From contig VNKQ01000015.1 in assembly GCA_016508695.1 (NCBI GenBank), positions 1 through 64,000 on the forward strand: a stretch of DNA of 64,000 nt, written 5' to 3'. Under the pieces are notes generated by a model. The model was not told the DNA's origin. It saw nothing but the letters and a program-made list of their open reading frames with translations, and did no database searches. Position 1 is the stretch's first letter. Each line of letters starts with the position of its first letter. A program made the position numbers and the translations under genes. The DNA comes from Hyphodiscus hymeniophilus (lineage: Eukaryota > Ascomycota > Leotiomycetes > Helotiales > Hyphodiscaceae). Shown in pieces: positions 22,161-35,253 of the stretch.

Positions 22161-22715
22161 GAGCTTATGTGGGTATGGTAGCAGTGGTTAGAGACAACCT
22201 GGTTGCAGTTGCAGTGCTTAGGTACACGTGAGATGTCTTTTGCTACCAGCTGCACAAAAAAATATATTTATTGATTTTGGGTTAAAAATAATAACGTGGG
22301 AAGTAGCAAGAACCCGAATGTCTCTCTAATATTATCCCTGATGTAGAACAAACTCTTCCCAATGTTCTTGTGTTAGGCGCGGGCCGTAAACCCGAGTCAT
22401 GCATGCAGTTAGCTGCAGTACAGTACATAATCACTTACAGCTAACCCTGATGTATACATATTTGCATCTCACGGCTAAATTGGCAGCACGTATGAGGGGG
22501 TGGGATTAAAGAGATGCTTTAATGCGGGATGCAACGACGGGGAATTTGAGACGAAATCGTGGGGCTGATTACAGGGTAACAAATGAAAACCTAAAAATAT
22601 AGTGAATATCTATCGGTTGGATAAAAGCCATTGGGTTTCAAATATAGTCTATGTCCCTAATACAGAAGGAGAGATAGTTCTGAACTTGTAAGCAAGCAGG
22701 ATGCCCAATGAAGGT
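22161..22715. other. Spacer between EthD 5' end and PKS 3' end
   Basis: Holds the EthD promoter and the PKS 3' untranslated region. No gene seen. Confidence 0.5.
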
Positions 22716-25700
22716 CTACAACTTCGAAGAAATATCCTTCTCCTCGACCCTTTCCAACATTCTCTTCATAGCGATAGCCCCGAGACTCTCAATCGTTCCT
22801 CCGTTTAAGATCTCTAATGTGCTAACTTCGATAGCCATTCGTCTCCTGAACCAGTTTCTCACTTCGATAGTGACGAGGCTATCCACCCCGAGTGCAAGTA
22901 AACTCTTCTTTATATTCAGTTCTTCGATGGGATGAAGCATGAAGTTGTAGATGCAGACGCCAATCTCTTTTGTAAGAGTCTCAAGTGATTCGGGAGTTTG
23001 TAGGAGCGAAGGGGAGGCTTCGACTTGCTTGAGGAAGGTGGTGAGATTATCCGAGGTGGAGTTGTCGGTGACGGCGGCGGAGTTGGACTCCAGATTTCGC
23101 AGAATATCAACACGTTTGTCTCGTTTCCATACTACACGATTCGAGGGCTCCGACATTGGTTTCGTTGCACGGAGGCCGATTGCAAGTTGGCTTCTCTCAA
23201 CGAAACATATGGCCCCAGAGTCTGTTGCAGACTTGGGGGCGGACTGAACAATAGACAAGTGCAATGCATCCAAGAGATCTTTTTCTCGCAGAAACCACAT
23301 CCCCGCGGTTCTTAGACTATCCTGAACGATTTGGTTTTGAGTGATATATCCGATATCGTCCATGGCACCAATATCAAGGACTGAAGCGGACAGACCAAGT
23401 TTGTGGCGATATTGGACAAACGCATCCTGAAAGGAGTTTCCTGATGCGTAATTTGCTTGATGTGCGATTCCAAAACAGCCTGAGATAGAGCCGAAAAGCA
23501 CGAAAAAGTCGAGTTTCGTGTCGAAGAGAGCTTTGTGCAGATTCCACGTTCCTTCAACCTTCGGCGCAACAGTAGCTTCCCAATCCTCGTGGCTCATATT
23601 AGGAATCTTTTCGTCCCGTAAAACCATGGCCATCTGAATAACACCTGCGATTGGCCTGTAGGTGCTCCCGACCGCTTTCTTAACGTCCTTGAGATTGGTA
23701 ATGTCCCCACGAATTGCTTGGACTGTGCAGCCTTGAATCTCTAGTTCGCGGAAGAATGCCCAATCTTCATATCTTTGTCCGGCTGATGGAGAGATGTAAA
23801 CTAGATTCCTCGCTCCGCATTCGACTAACCAAGTCGTGACGGCACGACCAAGTCCTCCAAGCCCACCAGCGAGAAGGTATGAAACATCGTCGCGGAGCTG
23901 TAGCTTCTGACGAGCCGCCCCAACGGGTAGCTTTTCCGGGTCCTCGGGAATCTTCACTAAGATCTTGCCAATGTGTGCTCCTTGTTGCATGTATCTAAAC
24001 GCTGCCTCAACTTTGGCGGCGTCGAATGCTGTGATTGGCGAAATAGGCTTAATGTGGCCTTGTTCGTAGAATCGAATTGTCTGCTCAAGTAACCTGTCAT
24101 GGTTAGTATAAAAGAAACCCAGAATGTATGTGAGATTTACTCCTGACACTGATCTGGCAAAGTTGCCAAATCTACGCCAATGAAGCTTCTATTCGCCTCG
24201 AACAAATCCATATCAAGCTGCGCACGCCCGATAAAGTCCCTCTTGCCTATTTCAATCATCTGGAGGGAATAAGCGACCCGTAGACTCAAATATGGAGATG
24301 CTGCTTACCTTTCCTCGAACAGCGACGCATTTCCATGAATTGTGGAGCAATTCGCCAGACAGTGAGTTCAGTACAATATCTGCCCCATGATTTGCCGTCT
24401 CTCTCATCAAATCTGGCAGGAACGACGCATCGCGTGAGTAGAAGATATGATGGCGAGGTATTCCGAAGGTGTTCATGAGGTATTGTATCTTCTCCTCATT
24501 TCCAACGGTACAGAATATCTATACACGTCAGTTAATTTCTTTGCGTCAAGAAATTGAACTTACCTTCGACCCAACCATCTGACAGATCTGGATTGCGGCA
24601 ATTCCAACCCCGCCACAAGCACTTTGAATTAAGATGGATTGCCCTTTCTGAATATTCCCAACTCTCAGCAGAGCATGGATAACTGTAACATAGACACACG
24701 GCATTGTTGCGGCATCCTCAAACGAGAGACTGTTTGGAATCTTGATGACATGATCTGCCAAAGCGGTGGTTTGTGTGGAAAAATAATTCTGGCCCATAGT
24801 CATGACTCTGTCGCCGGGCTCGAGATGTGTGACTTCAGAACCAGTGGCAGTAACAATTCCAGATCCTTCAAGCCCTAATCCCACGGATCCAGAATTGACG
24901 AGACCCATAGCAACCAGAACGTCACGAAAGTTCATTCCTACGAATCGAGGCGCGATTACAACTTCTTTAGGTCCAAGGCTACGGAGAGAGTGTGGTACCC
25001 ATTTCAGAGAGGCAAGCAGTCCTATTCGACCAACGTCAAGTTTTAGTGGTCGTTTCTCTGTATCAGGAACCATTGAAAGCTCTTCTAATACGCTGGTCCA
25101 GTGGTAGCGCCCAATGTTGATAACACCATTTTTCAAGATGTATTCGAAGTCCGGCTGGATTTCGGCAGCAGTATTTCGCAGCTTGTTGAAAACCCTGGAT
25201 ACAGATGAGAAAGCCGTAGTATTCAGATCATCTAGTTCCAGGGTTGCAAATCGAATGGAGAGTTCAGACCGAATTGTACGAGCGAGGCCTAAGCTCTGAC
25301 TGAACCGAGGATCATCGCATTCAATCTGACAGGAGCGTGTTACCCACAAAAGGCCAGATGATCCAATGTCCAACAAGATTTCTTTGAGCTCTTCAAATAT
25401 TTGTGATTCAAGACCAAAGATGAGCGGGTTCTCCAACTCGAGAATAGATACAACATCCTGAGAACGTGGTATTGGGTCTCCTAGAATGCACCGGTCTACA
25501 ATGAAACCGTCGGCGAGGAAAATGTCCTCAATCTGCTGTGCATATGGAGACTCCGCTTGACATTCCAGATGAAGCAGGGTGACAGCTCGGAAGTCTTCCA
25601 CGGTTGGGGAGGGGTGGGCAATAATATTCATCCCAATGTGTTTTTCCAGATCGGGATCATCGTAGACGACAGCCTCAATCGGGGCAAATCCTGCTTTTTG

Positions 25701-28700
25701 TAATTCTGTGTTCCAACGTTCAACAGAAACGCTGGGGGCCATTGGGCGACCATCAGCTTCTCCTAGCCTGTAGCACAGTATTAAAGTCAGTATACTCCAG
25801 TGAGCTATGTTATTGGTTTAATTTCTCAAGAGCAGCCCACTTCTCCAAGCTGTCGAGGCTTTTGCGCGGTATGGAACTCCTAGCCCACGAAACCTCTGTA
25901 ACAGAAAACAACGACCTGAAACTGTGACTTACCACCAGCCCGGTAATATTCCCATGATTAAGTTATTCAGTTTCGAAGCTGATGGAGCGAGTTCCTGCAG
26001 AAAAAATCGACCACGAGGTGTCAGCAGCTTCCGTACATGCGTCAAAGTGTTTTTGAGGACGGGCGTGGCATGTATCACATTGGATGCGATAATAAGATCG
26101 AAGGCTCCCAGTTCGAAGCCTTGAGCGGATGGGTCTTTGCTGGCGTCGAGCACTTTGTATTCCATGCCTTTGTATTGAGCGAATCGCTCTTTTGCAGTAC
26201 CAAAGAACCCAGAAGAGATATCAGTATAGCTTTGATAATTAGATCCTGTGTAGAGAGCTCTTGGGGGGTGGTTTCTTACGTGTATGAGGAGTACATTCGC
26301 TCGCCGTTGGTAGATGTGAGAGCCTGAAGTGCAATGAGAGAAGTCCCTCCGGTGCCTGCACCGATTTCTAGGACTTTCATGGTGGGATTCAATTGACCTG
26401 TAGCGATGAAGAAAGGAATCGAATTCACTCTGTCAGCAGTCAAGTTGTAAACATTAGTCAGACCACCGTCCTTGAGGTAGACTTCCAGTGCTTCGGTGCT
26501 TCCAGAAAAGCATTCAATACAGTTGTCGAGCAGTCGAGAGATGAGCTCAGCAGCGGGAGCAAACTCTTGATTTTTTAATTCGGCTCTCATCTCGACAATG
26601 AGTGATTGGCGTTTCTCATCATTGAGGTTGACCAGGTATTGAGCATTGGACACGAGCTTGTTTTCACCCCTACGGGCCTCTTCAACATGCTGGTCGAGCC
26701 ACCTACTAAATTTGGCCATGTGTTCCGCACAAAATTGTTGTTCCAACTTTCCAATTCGATGTTGAATCTCAATCGTGCATAGAAGAGCATACGCCTCAAC
26801 TGTCTCAATAGCTTTAGGATCCTTCTTACTAACAATCATCAAGTCTTCAAGCTTCATGAAATCCATGTCAGGTGTCCTAAATTCAACGTAGCAGTCAGTG
26901 TACAATACGTGCAGATTATTTCAGAGAGGATGATGTATCTCCAGAGCAAGTAGTAAGAATTGGTAAGTAGTTACTCGCGAATACATACCAGTAAAGCCTC
27001 GCTGCCGCCACAGTGTCTACATCGTTGGTGCCGCTGTCGTCTTCAAGAGGGGAGAACTTGCCGCCATCGAGGGAGAGCAGCAGTTTGTCATCTTGCATAA
27101 CGATAACCTCTCCCTGGAGAGCACCTGTTGTAGTACTCGATGTTGCAGTAGCTTTGGCTCTGATTTCAGAATGGCATGTTTTGCTTCGGATGTAAATGTG
27201 CTCGATTTGAGTTGGCACGACAAGTTTAGTGAAATTACGGACAATCCCTTCGCAGGCAGCAAATGCGAATAATTGAAGGCCTATATAGTTTAAAGTAAAC
27301 ATTGAGGCGTAGGGATGCGATGAAATACTAAAAAAAGAAGTCTTACATTGATCAATTGTTGTAGGGTGTAGTTGGTACCTGGACTCATTTTCTAAGGGAG
27401 TTGCTAAGCTCGCCACCGAAGTCGTCTGGCCGGGCATCACAGAAATGTTTTTTAATCCTTGGAATGTGCTTCCATAGTTTAGTCCCACCTTTTTCATTGC
27501 TGAGTATGGCGAAAGAACTTTCCTAGGAAGATTTTCGATTTCACACTTTTGGTTGAGTGAATGATCGTGGACGTCCTGTCTAGGTCTCGTTTGGCCACTG
27601 CAATGCTTCGTCCAGATACTCCCGTTATGAGAAGAGATCGAAAACTCATACCATGCGCTGTCCAGCGTGGTGGTAAGACGGACCGGTCTTAGAGAAGTCA
27701 TTATTTCCGTGTCATGAGAATCTTGCAGGACCAGGGCAGTTTTAATGACCAAATTCCTGATGCTGTAGTCATCGATTTTGGAAATCTGGCGAACAGCTTC
27801 CCCAACCATTGCAATGTAGCCAGCGCAAGGGAAAACAACATCCTCCAGTACCTTGTGATCCTGGATCCATGGAACATCTCCGAGTCGCAGCACGTTTCGC
27901 CACGTTGGCTCGAAATCGTTGCCTTCTAAGATTCTAGAACCCAGCAGCTCGTGGTGTGGAAGCTTGCGAAATCTCCTATAAAAAGGCCAACATCAGGATC
28001 ATGTGAGATGAATCGGTTGACGATGCTTGATCTTACCACTCTTTAGTTATTCTACTCTCACTCCAGTATGAATTCTCATGGTACCACGGGTACAATGGTA
28101 AATCCGTCAATACCTTTCCATTTGGATACAGCGAGTTAAAGTTGATAGGGACGGCATTCAAGTACAGCTTACCGACTGACTCAAGCATACTTATAATCGA
28201 GTCTTTACCTCGTACCACAGTCGGAACATAGAGTAATTCATTGTTGGAGGCCACCGCCTTGAAAATTTGTCGAAGTGGCCCAGCTAGTGCTGAATGAGGC
28301 CCGATTTCAAGGAACAGTTGATCTCCTTTCTGGTCATCGATGCAAGACCTGACTGCGGAATTGAATCTGACAGGCAACTCAAGGTTCTGGCGCCAATAAG
28401 ATGGGCCAAGCCCTGCGGTTCTGACCCGCTTGCCTAAAACGGTCGAGTAGAAAGGTATGGTCGGTGCTTGTCCAGTAACGTGGGGATTAAGTAAGTCTTC
28501 ATAAACACCCCCAACTTCGGCCATATGATGCGAATGGTAAGCCATACCTCCGGTCTTAATACGACGTGCAAAAAGACTTGGATCATCGTATTTAAGTGAC
28601 TCAATGACAGCGTCGACTTGATCCTCGTCTCCAGAGAGCGTCACACTGACAGGACTATTTTCACAAGCCACCATAACCCCCCTTTCGAGATAGAGGCTGA

Positions 28701-31680
28701 CTTCGGCTTTTCCGAGCCCTATAGCTGCCATTGCTCCACGGCTCTTGCATCGTTTTGTAATCAGCCCACGATAATAGGCAGTAACGATGGCTTCTTTAGC
28801 AGTGAGGGCGTTTGCGGCATAGGCGGCTGCTATCTCACCACTGCTATGGCCCTATTTCAAGGTTTAACAAACAGCATCTCATCTAATGAAAAGGGACATA
28901 CAGTTACAGACGCAGGGAAAACGCCCAATCTTCTCAAAAAGTTCACCAAAGCAACTTGAATCGCCGTGAGTAATGGCTGTGCATATACTGCATCTTCTAG
29001 ATTGCTGTCTCCAGAGGATTTGACCATTTCTTCCTCAAGATCCCAGCTAGGAGCATCTGGTAACGTAGCTAGGAAATTACTGAGGTCTCGAATATCAGCT
29101 CGAAACTCGGGGAAGCCTTCAATCAGCTGTTTCCCCATAGCTGGCCATTGTGCGCCCTGTCCGGTAAATACGAAGTTGATATAAGGCCTCGATTTCGTTT
29201 TGTCGCCGTATTCTACATCTGACTGTGATTTTCCATTAGTAATACTGAAGGCTCGCTGCAAAAGATGTTCTCTTCGCATGCTCAGCGAGTAGGCTAGATC
29301 CGTAAGCCGCTCTGGATACTTTTCAGCATACTCCTGGATATCAGTAACACTCTTGCGAAGAGATTTCGTATGGCTTGCTGAAAAAAGGAGCAGTTTTGGC
29401 GATGGGGTGGTGTGACCATTAGATTTTAGCCCACTGAGTGACAGTTGATTCGTACCGACGCCGAACGTGGCGGCTGAGTCAATTATTGCATGAGCATTGG
29501 CCCCTCCAATTCCAAAGCAATTGACACTGATACGTTCAAGTCGATCCTCAGGCCAGGGCATTGGTTCTAATGGAACCTTCATGTTATGCTCCTCAAACGG
29601 AATCTTAGGGTTGGGTGTCCTGAAATTGACGTTCGGTGGGATGGATTTGTGTTCCAAAGCCATTACCGCCTTGATCACACTTGAAATACCAGAAGCACCT
29701 TCTGAATGACCGCAATTCGGCTTAATGCTTCCAATATGAACTCCTCGCTCACCGCCGAACAGTTTCCCGATAGTTTCGAGCTCTAAAGGATCTCCAGTCT
29801 GAGTGCCGGTCCCATGACATTCCACGAAAGGAGTGTTTGAAAAATCATCTATTTGGGCTATTTCGTATGCTCGTCGTATCAATCTCTCGTGGCCTTCTGG
29901 CCTGGGATTTGTCATTCCATTGCTTCTACCATCGCAATTGCTCGCCGTGGCTCGGATTACCGCTCGGATTGGATCTTTGTCCCGGATAGCATCACTCAGT
30001 TTCTTCACTAGGATTGCATTTATCGCTTCGCCACGAGCATAACCATTTGCAGAAGCGTCAAATGTCCTGCATTCACCTGTCGGTGAGAGCACACCTGCCT
30101 CAGATTGAGCTATAGTCATTGTAGGCCCGATCCTGCAGAGGCGAGGTCAGTGATTGCATTATTTGCGAGGATTTAGATGAAACATGGAGTCGTTTGCATG
30201 AGTTTTTTGACCGGTTAAACTACTCCTTCGAACGGGAATTCTCGATTTCTCTAAAACCTACATAAGATTTGTCCCAGTAACAAGAGCAGAAGAACATTCT
30301 CCGGTTGAAAGGGCTTGAAAGGCCTATGCGTTGTTAGCTATGACCACACTCCTAAGCAAATGCACCAAGAAATGAACAATTATACAAAAAATGGATGGGA
30401 AAGAAGAAATCCAATTTTCGAATCTGGAAATTGATCAAGAACCTCTCTACAGAACACACGGGCATCTCACTTCGTTAAGTCCGATCATGGAAGATGAACA
30501 GGCAGCTTTTATAGTCATACTGAATCCGCAATTAGCCATACGTTCCTCTTTGACCAGCATGATACAGCTCTCAGATTCGTCAGAAAACCCAACTATCTGA
30601 TGAGAAACCAATCTTCTTCGCGATATGTATGGTGAGAAAGAAATGGGATATTCACCTAGGGCCTTTCAAATCATATTCATAGGAAACACGGTTTGATATC
30701 GCGAAATCGCCAGTGCCAGTGATATTGAAAACCCCAGCCCGTTGGACGTCCTTCGCTTTCAAGTCTAGCCAATCCTACTTAACTCAGCGAAAGTCTGCTG
30801 ACTGTGACTGGGGTACGGAAACTCACGTCTCCCCACTACAAGTTCTCATAGTTAGCATCCCTCAACGGAAAAAATAAACCTCAAATAATCGGAACGGGGA
30901 TATTTTTGTAGAAGTCGTTCACAATCGACAAGAGAGGTCAATGTCCGTAGCCAAATTACGAGTGATCCGATGGGGTGAAAACAAGAGATGAGTGACTTAC
31001 AGTACCAACATAAACACCTATGTTTGTTCCGCGCCAGTCTTTTTGGCCTGCACTTTCCATACACTCAAAAACAACTTCAAGCAACAAACGCTGCTGTGGA
31101 TCTAGCGCCTCTACTTCTGCTTTGCTCATTGTGAAGAAGGATGTATCAAAGAGGTCCAGACCATCCTGATCCGCAAGATAGTGACCATGTTGTAAGTTAA
31201 CACTACCTGCCTGTTTTGATTTGCTGTAAAATCCATCAATATTATAGCGATCTGCTGGGACAGGGCGGCGTGTTGTCTTCTTGTCGACAAGAAGCTGCCA
31301 TAACTGTTCTGGGGTATGTATGTCTCCTGGGAGTCGTAAAGCCTTAAACACCCTGGTTTCAGCACCACTTCTTGCAGATAATCTGGAGTGCTAAAGTGAT
31401 GACGGGAGAACTCTTATGGAATGAGTCTCCGCGGTCTGTGGAAAATTCTAGAAGTTAAAGAAACAAGGTTAAGAGTTCGACGTACCATGCCTATGATGGC
31501 AATGGGTTCAGGTGGCCCTTGAGTCTCTTTCGGCAAAGGCAAATGGCCGTTTGCATGAGCGTCACCAGGCGTACGGCTGGTGATATGTTCTGCGGTGTTG
31601 TTCCCGTTTAAGTTTCCATTTGAATGTCCATTTGTTTCCATAAGGAGGCCATTAGTCTCCGCAATTGATGGTATTGCCAT
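22716..31680 (-). CDS. Highly reducing polyketide synthase, KS-AT-DH-MT-ER-KR-ACP
   Basis: Sixteen exons, 7548 nt or 2515 aa, frame closed: 31680-31486, 31342-31001, 30835-30827, 30774-30656, 30519-30471, 30323-30262, 30132-28902, 28851-28037, 27975-27347, 27280-26989, 26876-26280, 26229-25933, 25767-24564, 24518-24309, 24259-24141, 24093-22716. KS is at about 57-480 with Cys229 (ACSSS), His365 (HGTGTQTGD) and His401 (GHSEGA). AT is at 580-890 with GHSSGE (Ser672). DH is at 940-1240 with His981 and Asp1149; the usual Gly of HxxxGxxxxP is Glu. C-methyltransferase has EIGAGTGGTS near 1420. ER (1790-2110) has SACGGVG near 1928. KR (2125-2310) has GGLGGLG and Tyr2272. ACP has GVDSL, Ser2462. It should make a methyl-branched, largely reduced chain. 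There is no release domain, which fits use of the separate ACP-cAT, hydrolase or BAHD enzymes. Confidence 0.93.
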
Positions 31681-34195
31681 GTCAAGGGGAGTTGATACTC
31701 GGCTACGTCAAATCAATCAACGGAAGAAGCTGTAGTTAAGATCGTCTAAAGTTCATCAAGAGTATCGAAACCACCGCATTATCTATCTATTCGAGTGACA
31801 TTCAGAAACCGATGCTGAGCGATACTGAAGCGCACTCAGGCTTCGTTTCGTCCAATCATATTGCCACCAAACGGATTTACTATATATGGACTGATCATTG
31901 GCCACAATCCTGGAGTCTGCGTCCTGCATTTAGCCTCGCGGGGTACCCCGATACGTTCTCCAGTTCGGTCTTACGGAGGGTAAACATCCGAAATATGTGC
32001 AGACGTGAACAGTAAATGTGCATTGTGGACTTACGTGAATACTCCGTTCAGGGGTTCAATCTCACCCCAATCGGGAAGGAATTGAGGACATGTAGTGTTG
32101 CCAACATAATGTACACTTTGTAAAAGTGTGTTTGATTCAGGCTGAATCTGGCAGCGCTTGCTGATAGGCTGGATAAGGATTCATTGCACTGAGCCCATGA
32201 TATGCGCGAGTGCAAAACACCATCATGAATGGTACGAAACACAAGTAAGGGACGCGCCGAGCCGGCTAAGTTGCTGCAGAATATTGCCATTCATGATGTT
32301 GAAGTAACGACACGTACAGCAACACATGTTACGAGGCGATCGGACTTCGGACCTGGTGGACCGGATTATGAAAAGGCAATCTTTGCATCATTAGCGGGGT
32401 AAGTCAGCACTAAGGATATTAATCAATCGAGCTACTCTTTTTACTACTTTATCCACTCCCATTATCGAAAGTTGCTTGTAATTGCTGTTCCGACTTTCAG
32501 CACATACTGGACCAGCTGAATTATGGATTGGTCTAGATATGGATATGTTTACATTTGATATGTTTACAATTATTCGTGTATTCCAGGGCACTAGTTAAGT
32601 ACTACTAGCTTGGAACAGATTCTTTGAAGAGACTCTATACACTCAATTTGCTTTGTTTCTAGGGGTCAAGGTCTGTCTGCCATAGCTATGTCTACATGCT
32701 CCGTACTTGAAATTCCGCTGGATCCAGGAAAGCCAGGCAGTAACATAGCGCGGGTCGACGTTGTAGCTGCTTCCTTCACTCAATCCCTTTCCTTACAATT
32801 CATCGTACCAGCTCTTCTTTCGTACACTTCAAGCTCTGGCAGCACCTGGGGCGTAGTCTATTTAGTACATCTTACACTCAAGTGTAGCTCTAGCTATCCC
32901 CTGGCAAGCGCAAGTCGCTGAGCCAGGTGTCGACCTTATTTAATGCAGATAAGATGGCAGATGTGACTTGCGCGAACATCAGGACAATATGTATCCCATA
33001 GCCTCGAGGGATTCCTTGGGATATAAAGTTATGAAAGCCGTCACAAATTAATGGTGGCGTTTCAAAAATCGGGAATCGATCATATGGGGTAACCCACAAC
33101 TTCAGCGTTTTGCCCTACGACACGGAGTACCGTGGTTTATTTTATCTAGTGCTTATTCTAGGCAGCAAGGATTCTGACCAGTTTCCATTTCCGGACGTTT
33201 GTTTCATATGATTTCATGCCCCTTCCGCAAGTTAGTCAGGATGATGGTAGATCGTCGTGCGGCTAAGGATTTACCAAGCGAGAAGTGGGCATACTTGATT
33301 AAGCTTCAAGATAACTAGATCAGAAGAAAAGAAAAAGAAAATTAGAGATGATCTAGGGGCAATTAGTAGTCACTATCGACATGATCCGGAAGATTGAGCT
33401 TGCCGACATTGGCTACAAAAGTCTGAAATACTCCTGCATGGTTAATACATGTAAAGAACATGTTTTGGCGGACACAATTTCAGAGATTGAGTTTGGAAAC
33501 GAAAATGACATTCTAGACCCACAGTTACGATTCAATCATTTGCTATCCTACAGTCAGAACAGATCCTATTTGAGTTGATAAAGTCTGTTGTTTGACCAGC
33601 ATTTCACTAGGTATGAGACCCTCGAAAGCGTGAACGGGAACTTTTACCCTGTATAGCTTCACAGTGGTTCCAGAATATCTAAGCCAAAAAGAACATAAGT
33701 CGCTACCTACTGATAATAATGTAGTATCAATTATCAATACCATCTTCGCAGCGCTCCAGAAGGACGAGCAACCGGACATATCGGTATTAGTTACTAGCAC
33801 AGCATAGCCTGATGGGTCCCAAATGTACATACGCGTCATATCGTTTCTCCTAAAGGCCTCAAAGTTGTAGATTAATACTTCACAAGTGTATTATTACTCT
33901 ATGAATACGAGTTTGAAGAGTACGATGAAAACTTCGCAGAATGATCTACAAGAGACTGGAAAAAGAGGCCTGTAGCCTAGTCTTCTATTGAAGAAAATGT
34001 ATATATATAGCTGGCCTTGTTCCCTTTGAAAGGTAAATCATCACACAACATCTCAACATCTGGCTCTACCTGCAATCCAGACAACCACCTTTCAGAGCCG
34101 TTATCCTCCAACCAAGTTCTTTGCTCTACCTAGCAACCCCGACAACCACCATTCAGAGCCTTATCATTAAACCAAACCTCTAAACATCAATCAAC
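31681..34195. other. Long spacer upstream of the PKS
   Basis: About 2.5 kb without a convincing gene; it contains the PKS promoter and the promoter of the small secreted protein. Short frames on both strands lack motifs. A CT-rich block just before 34195, with two near-copies of a ctctacctgcaatcc/acaaccacc segment (about 34060-34150), looks like a leader of the secreted-protein gene. Confidence 0.5.
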
Positions 34196-34645
34196 ATGAA
34201 ATTTTCAGCAATTCTTTCTCTCACGATCCTCTCAACAGGAGCACTATGCGATCCTCAGCTTTTCCAAAGCTCAGACTGTTCCGGAACCAAGCTTATTGGG
34301 AGCTACGCCGGTGGAATTTCCAACTGCTATGTCATTGCCGCCGATGATTATGAGTGCCATAACTCAATTGCCTGCTATTCGGATGCATACAGCTTCATCC
34401 CGGACACTAGTGGAGACTGGGTTGTTTACGGAGGCCTAAGCTGTGGGGGATCTAAGACCACATTGTCAGGATTGACAGCTGGAGATTGTACCCAGCTGAG
34501 CCCAGAGACAAACAGTTTGGCCCCGCCTAGGAGACGGGTGTTACAAACGGGATCACAAGAACCTCTGAGATCCCTGGATCATGCGAAGACTCAGAAGCCA
34601 GATTCCTCGGATCTTGAGGGGTTCTGGGAAGGCTATTACTTCTGA
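34196..34645 (+). CDS. Small secreted cysteine-rich protein, possible frameshift
   Basis: 149-aa frame. MKFSAILSLTILSTGALC is a standard signal peptide, so the product enters the secretory pathway. Cysteines at 18, 28, 44, 54, 60, 83 and 98 give seven in all. After about residue 105 the composition changes to a basic, Pro-rich tail. A neighbouring frame over the same DNA, ending with a TGA at 34615-34617, reads GVTNGITRTSEIPGSC, adding an eighth Cys, so a single-base indel near 34515-34535 or an undetected splice is possible. Fungal proteins of this kind are often host-interaction or cell-surface proteins; no specific function can be assigned. Confidence 0.65.
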   Translation: MKFSAILSLTILSTGALCDPQLFQSSDCSGTKLIGSYAGGISNCYVIAADDYECHNSIACYSDAYSFIPDTSGDWVVYGGLSCGGSKTTLSGLTAGDCTQLSPETNSLAPPRRRVLQTGSQEPLRSLDHAKTQKPDSSDLEGFWEGYYF

Positions 34646-35253
34646 GAGCACTTGGGAAAGGTTTCTTATTGTAGAGCGTCAGTCCTGGTAGGTCTCGTTT
34701 TTGGAAGTCAATTGGTGCGGAGATGGTTATTCTTCGCAGCCGGAACTTGGTAGTCATCGAGACATACAACAACAACTAGACTTCAACTATTCTTTTAAAT
34801 TGAAGATACATTCTTTTGAGCTTATATTGACGGCGCTCATTCTTCATACATGATATTGTGATTCTACGTCGTTGAACCTTTACCTTTGTATTTTCGATTA
34901 TGCCCAGATCCTGTTCTCTGCACGGTGGACTTGTGCCTTTTACATTATGTAGTAGCTTTGTTAGAGGGTGACTAACGATGTACACCTTTATCATATTCGA
35001 TGTCTCGCTACTGGATCATTGGGATATTCTGCGTCGGGAGTGAGCCAAATGATCCAAGAGATCCAATTTTAAAAAAGTTATATATTAAGACCGGGTCGTT
35101 GCCCATTCAGTAGAAGCTTCTTGCTTAACGTTAATACAATTATCGTCACACATATTAGTAGCTTGCAATCGTTTGAAAGGATGTTTATTATTCTTAAGTG
35201 GTTTACCTACCATCTCATTGTCTCAACATCATTCCTAAGTCAGGTTTTCTAAC
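34646..35253. other. Intergenic, nothing recognised
   Basis: 3' spacer between the secreted-protein gene and the cupredoxin gene. No gene seen. Confidence 0.5.

Noticed and set aside
28857..30119. KS lacking the active-site cysteine (broken PKS)
   Set aside because: The cysteine and flanking KS motifs are on short upstream exons; after splicing the frame is continuous and complete.
32342..32351. Decamer tccgaagtcc shared by the regions upstream of the PKS and ACP-cAT genes (also 16431-16440)
   Set aside because: Same orientation relative to both genes, but thousands of 10-mer matches are expected by chance in 64 kb, and a longer 12-mer match to P450 coding DNA shows this directly. Not evidence for a regulator site without more copies.
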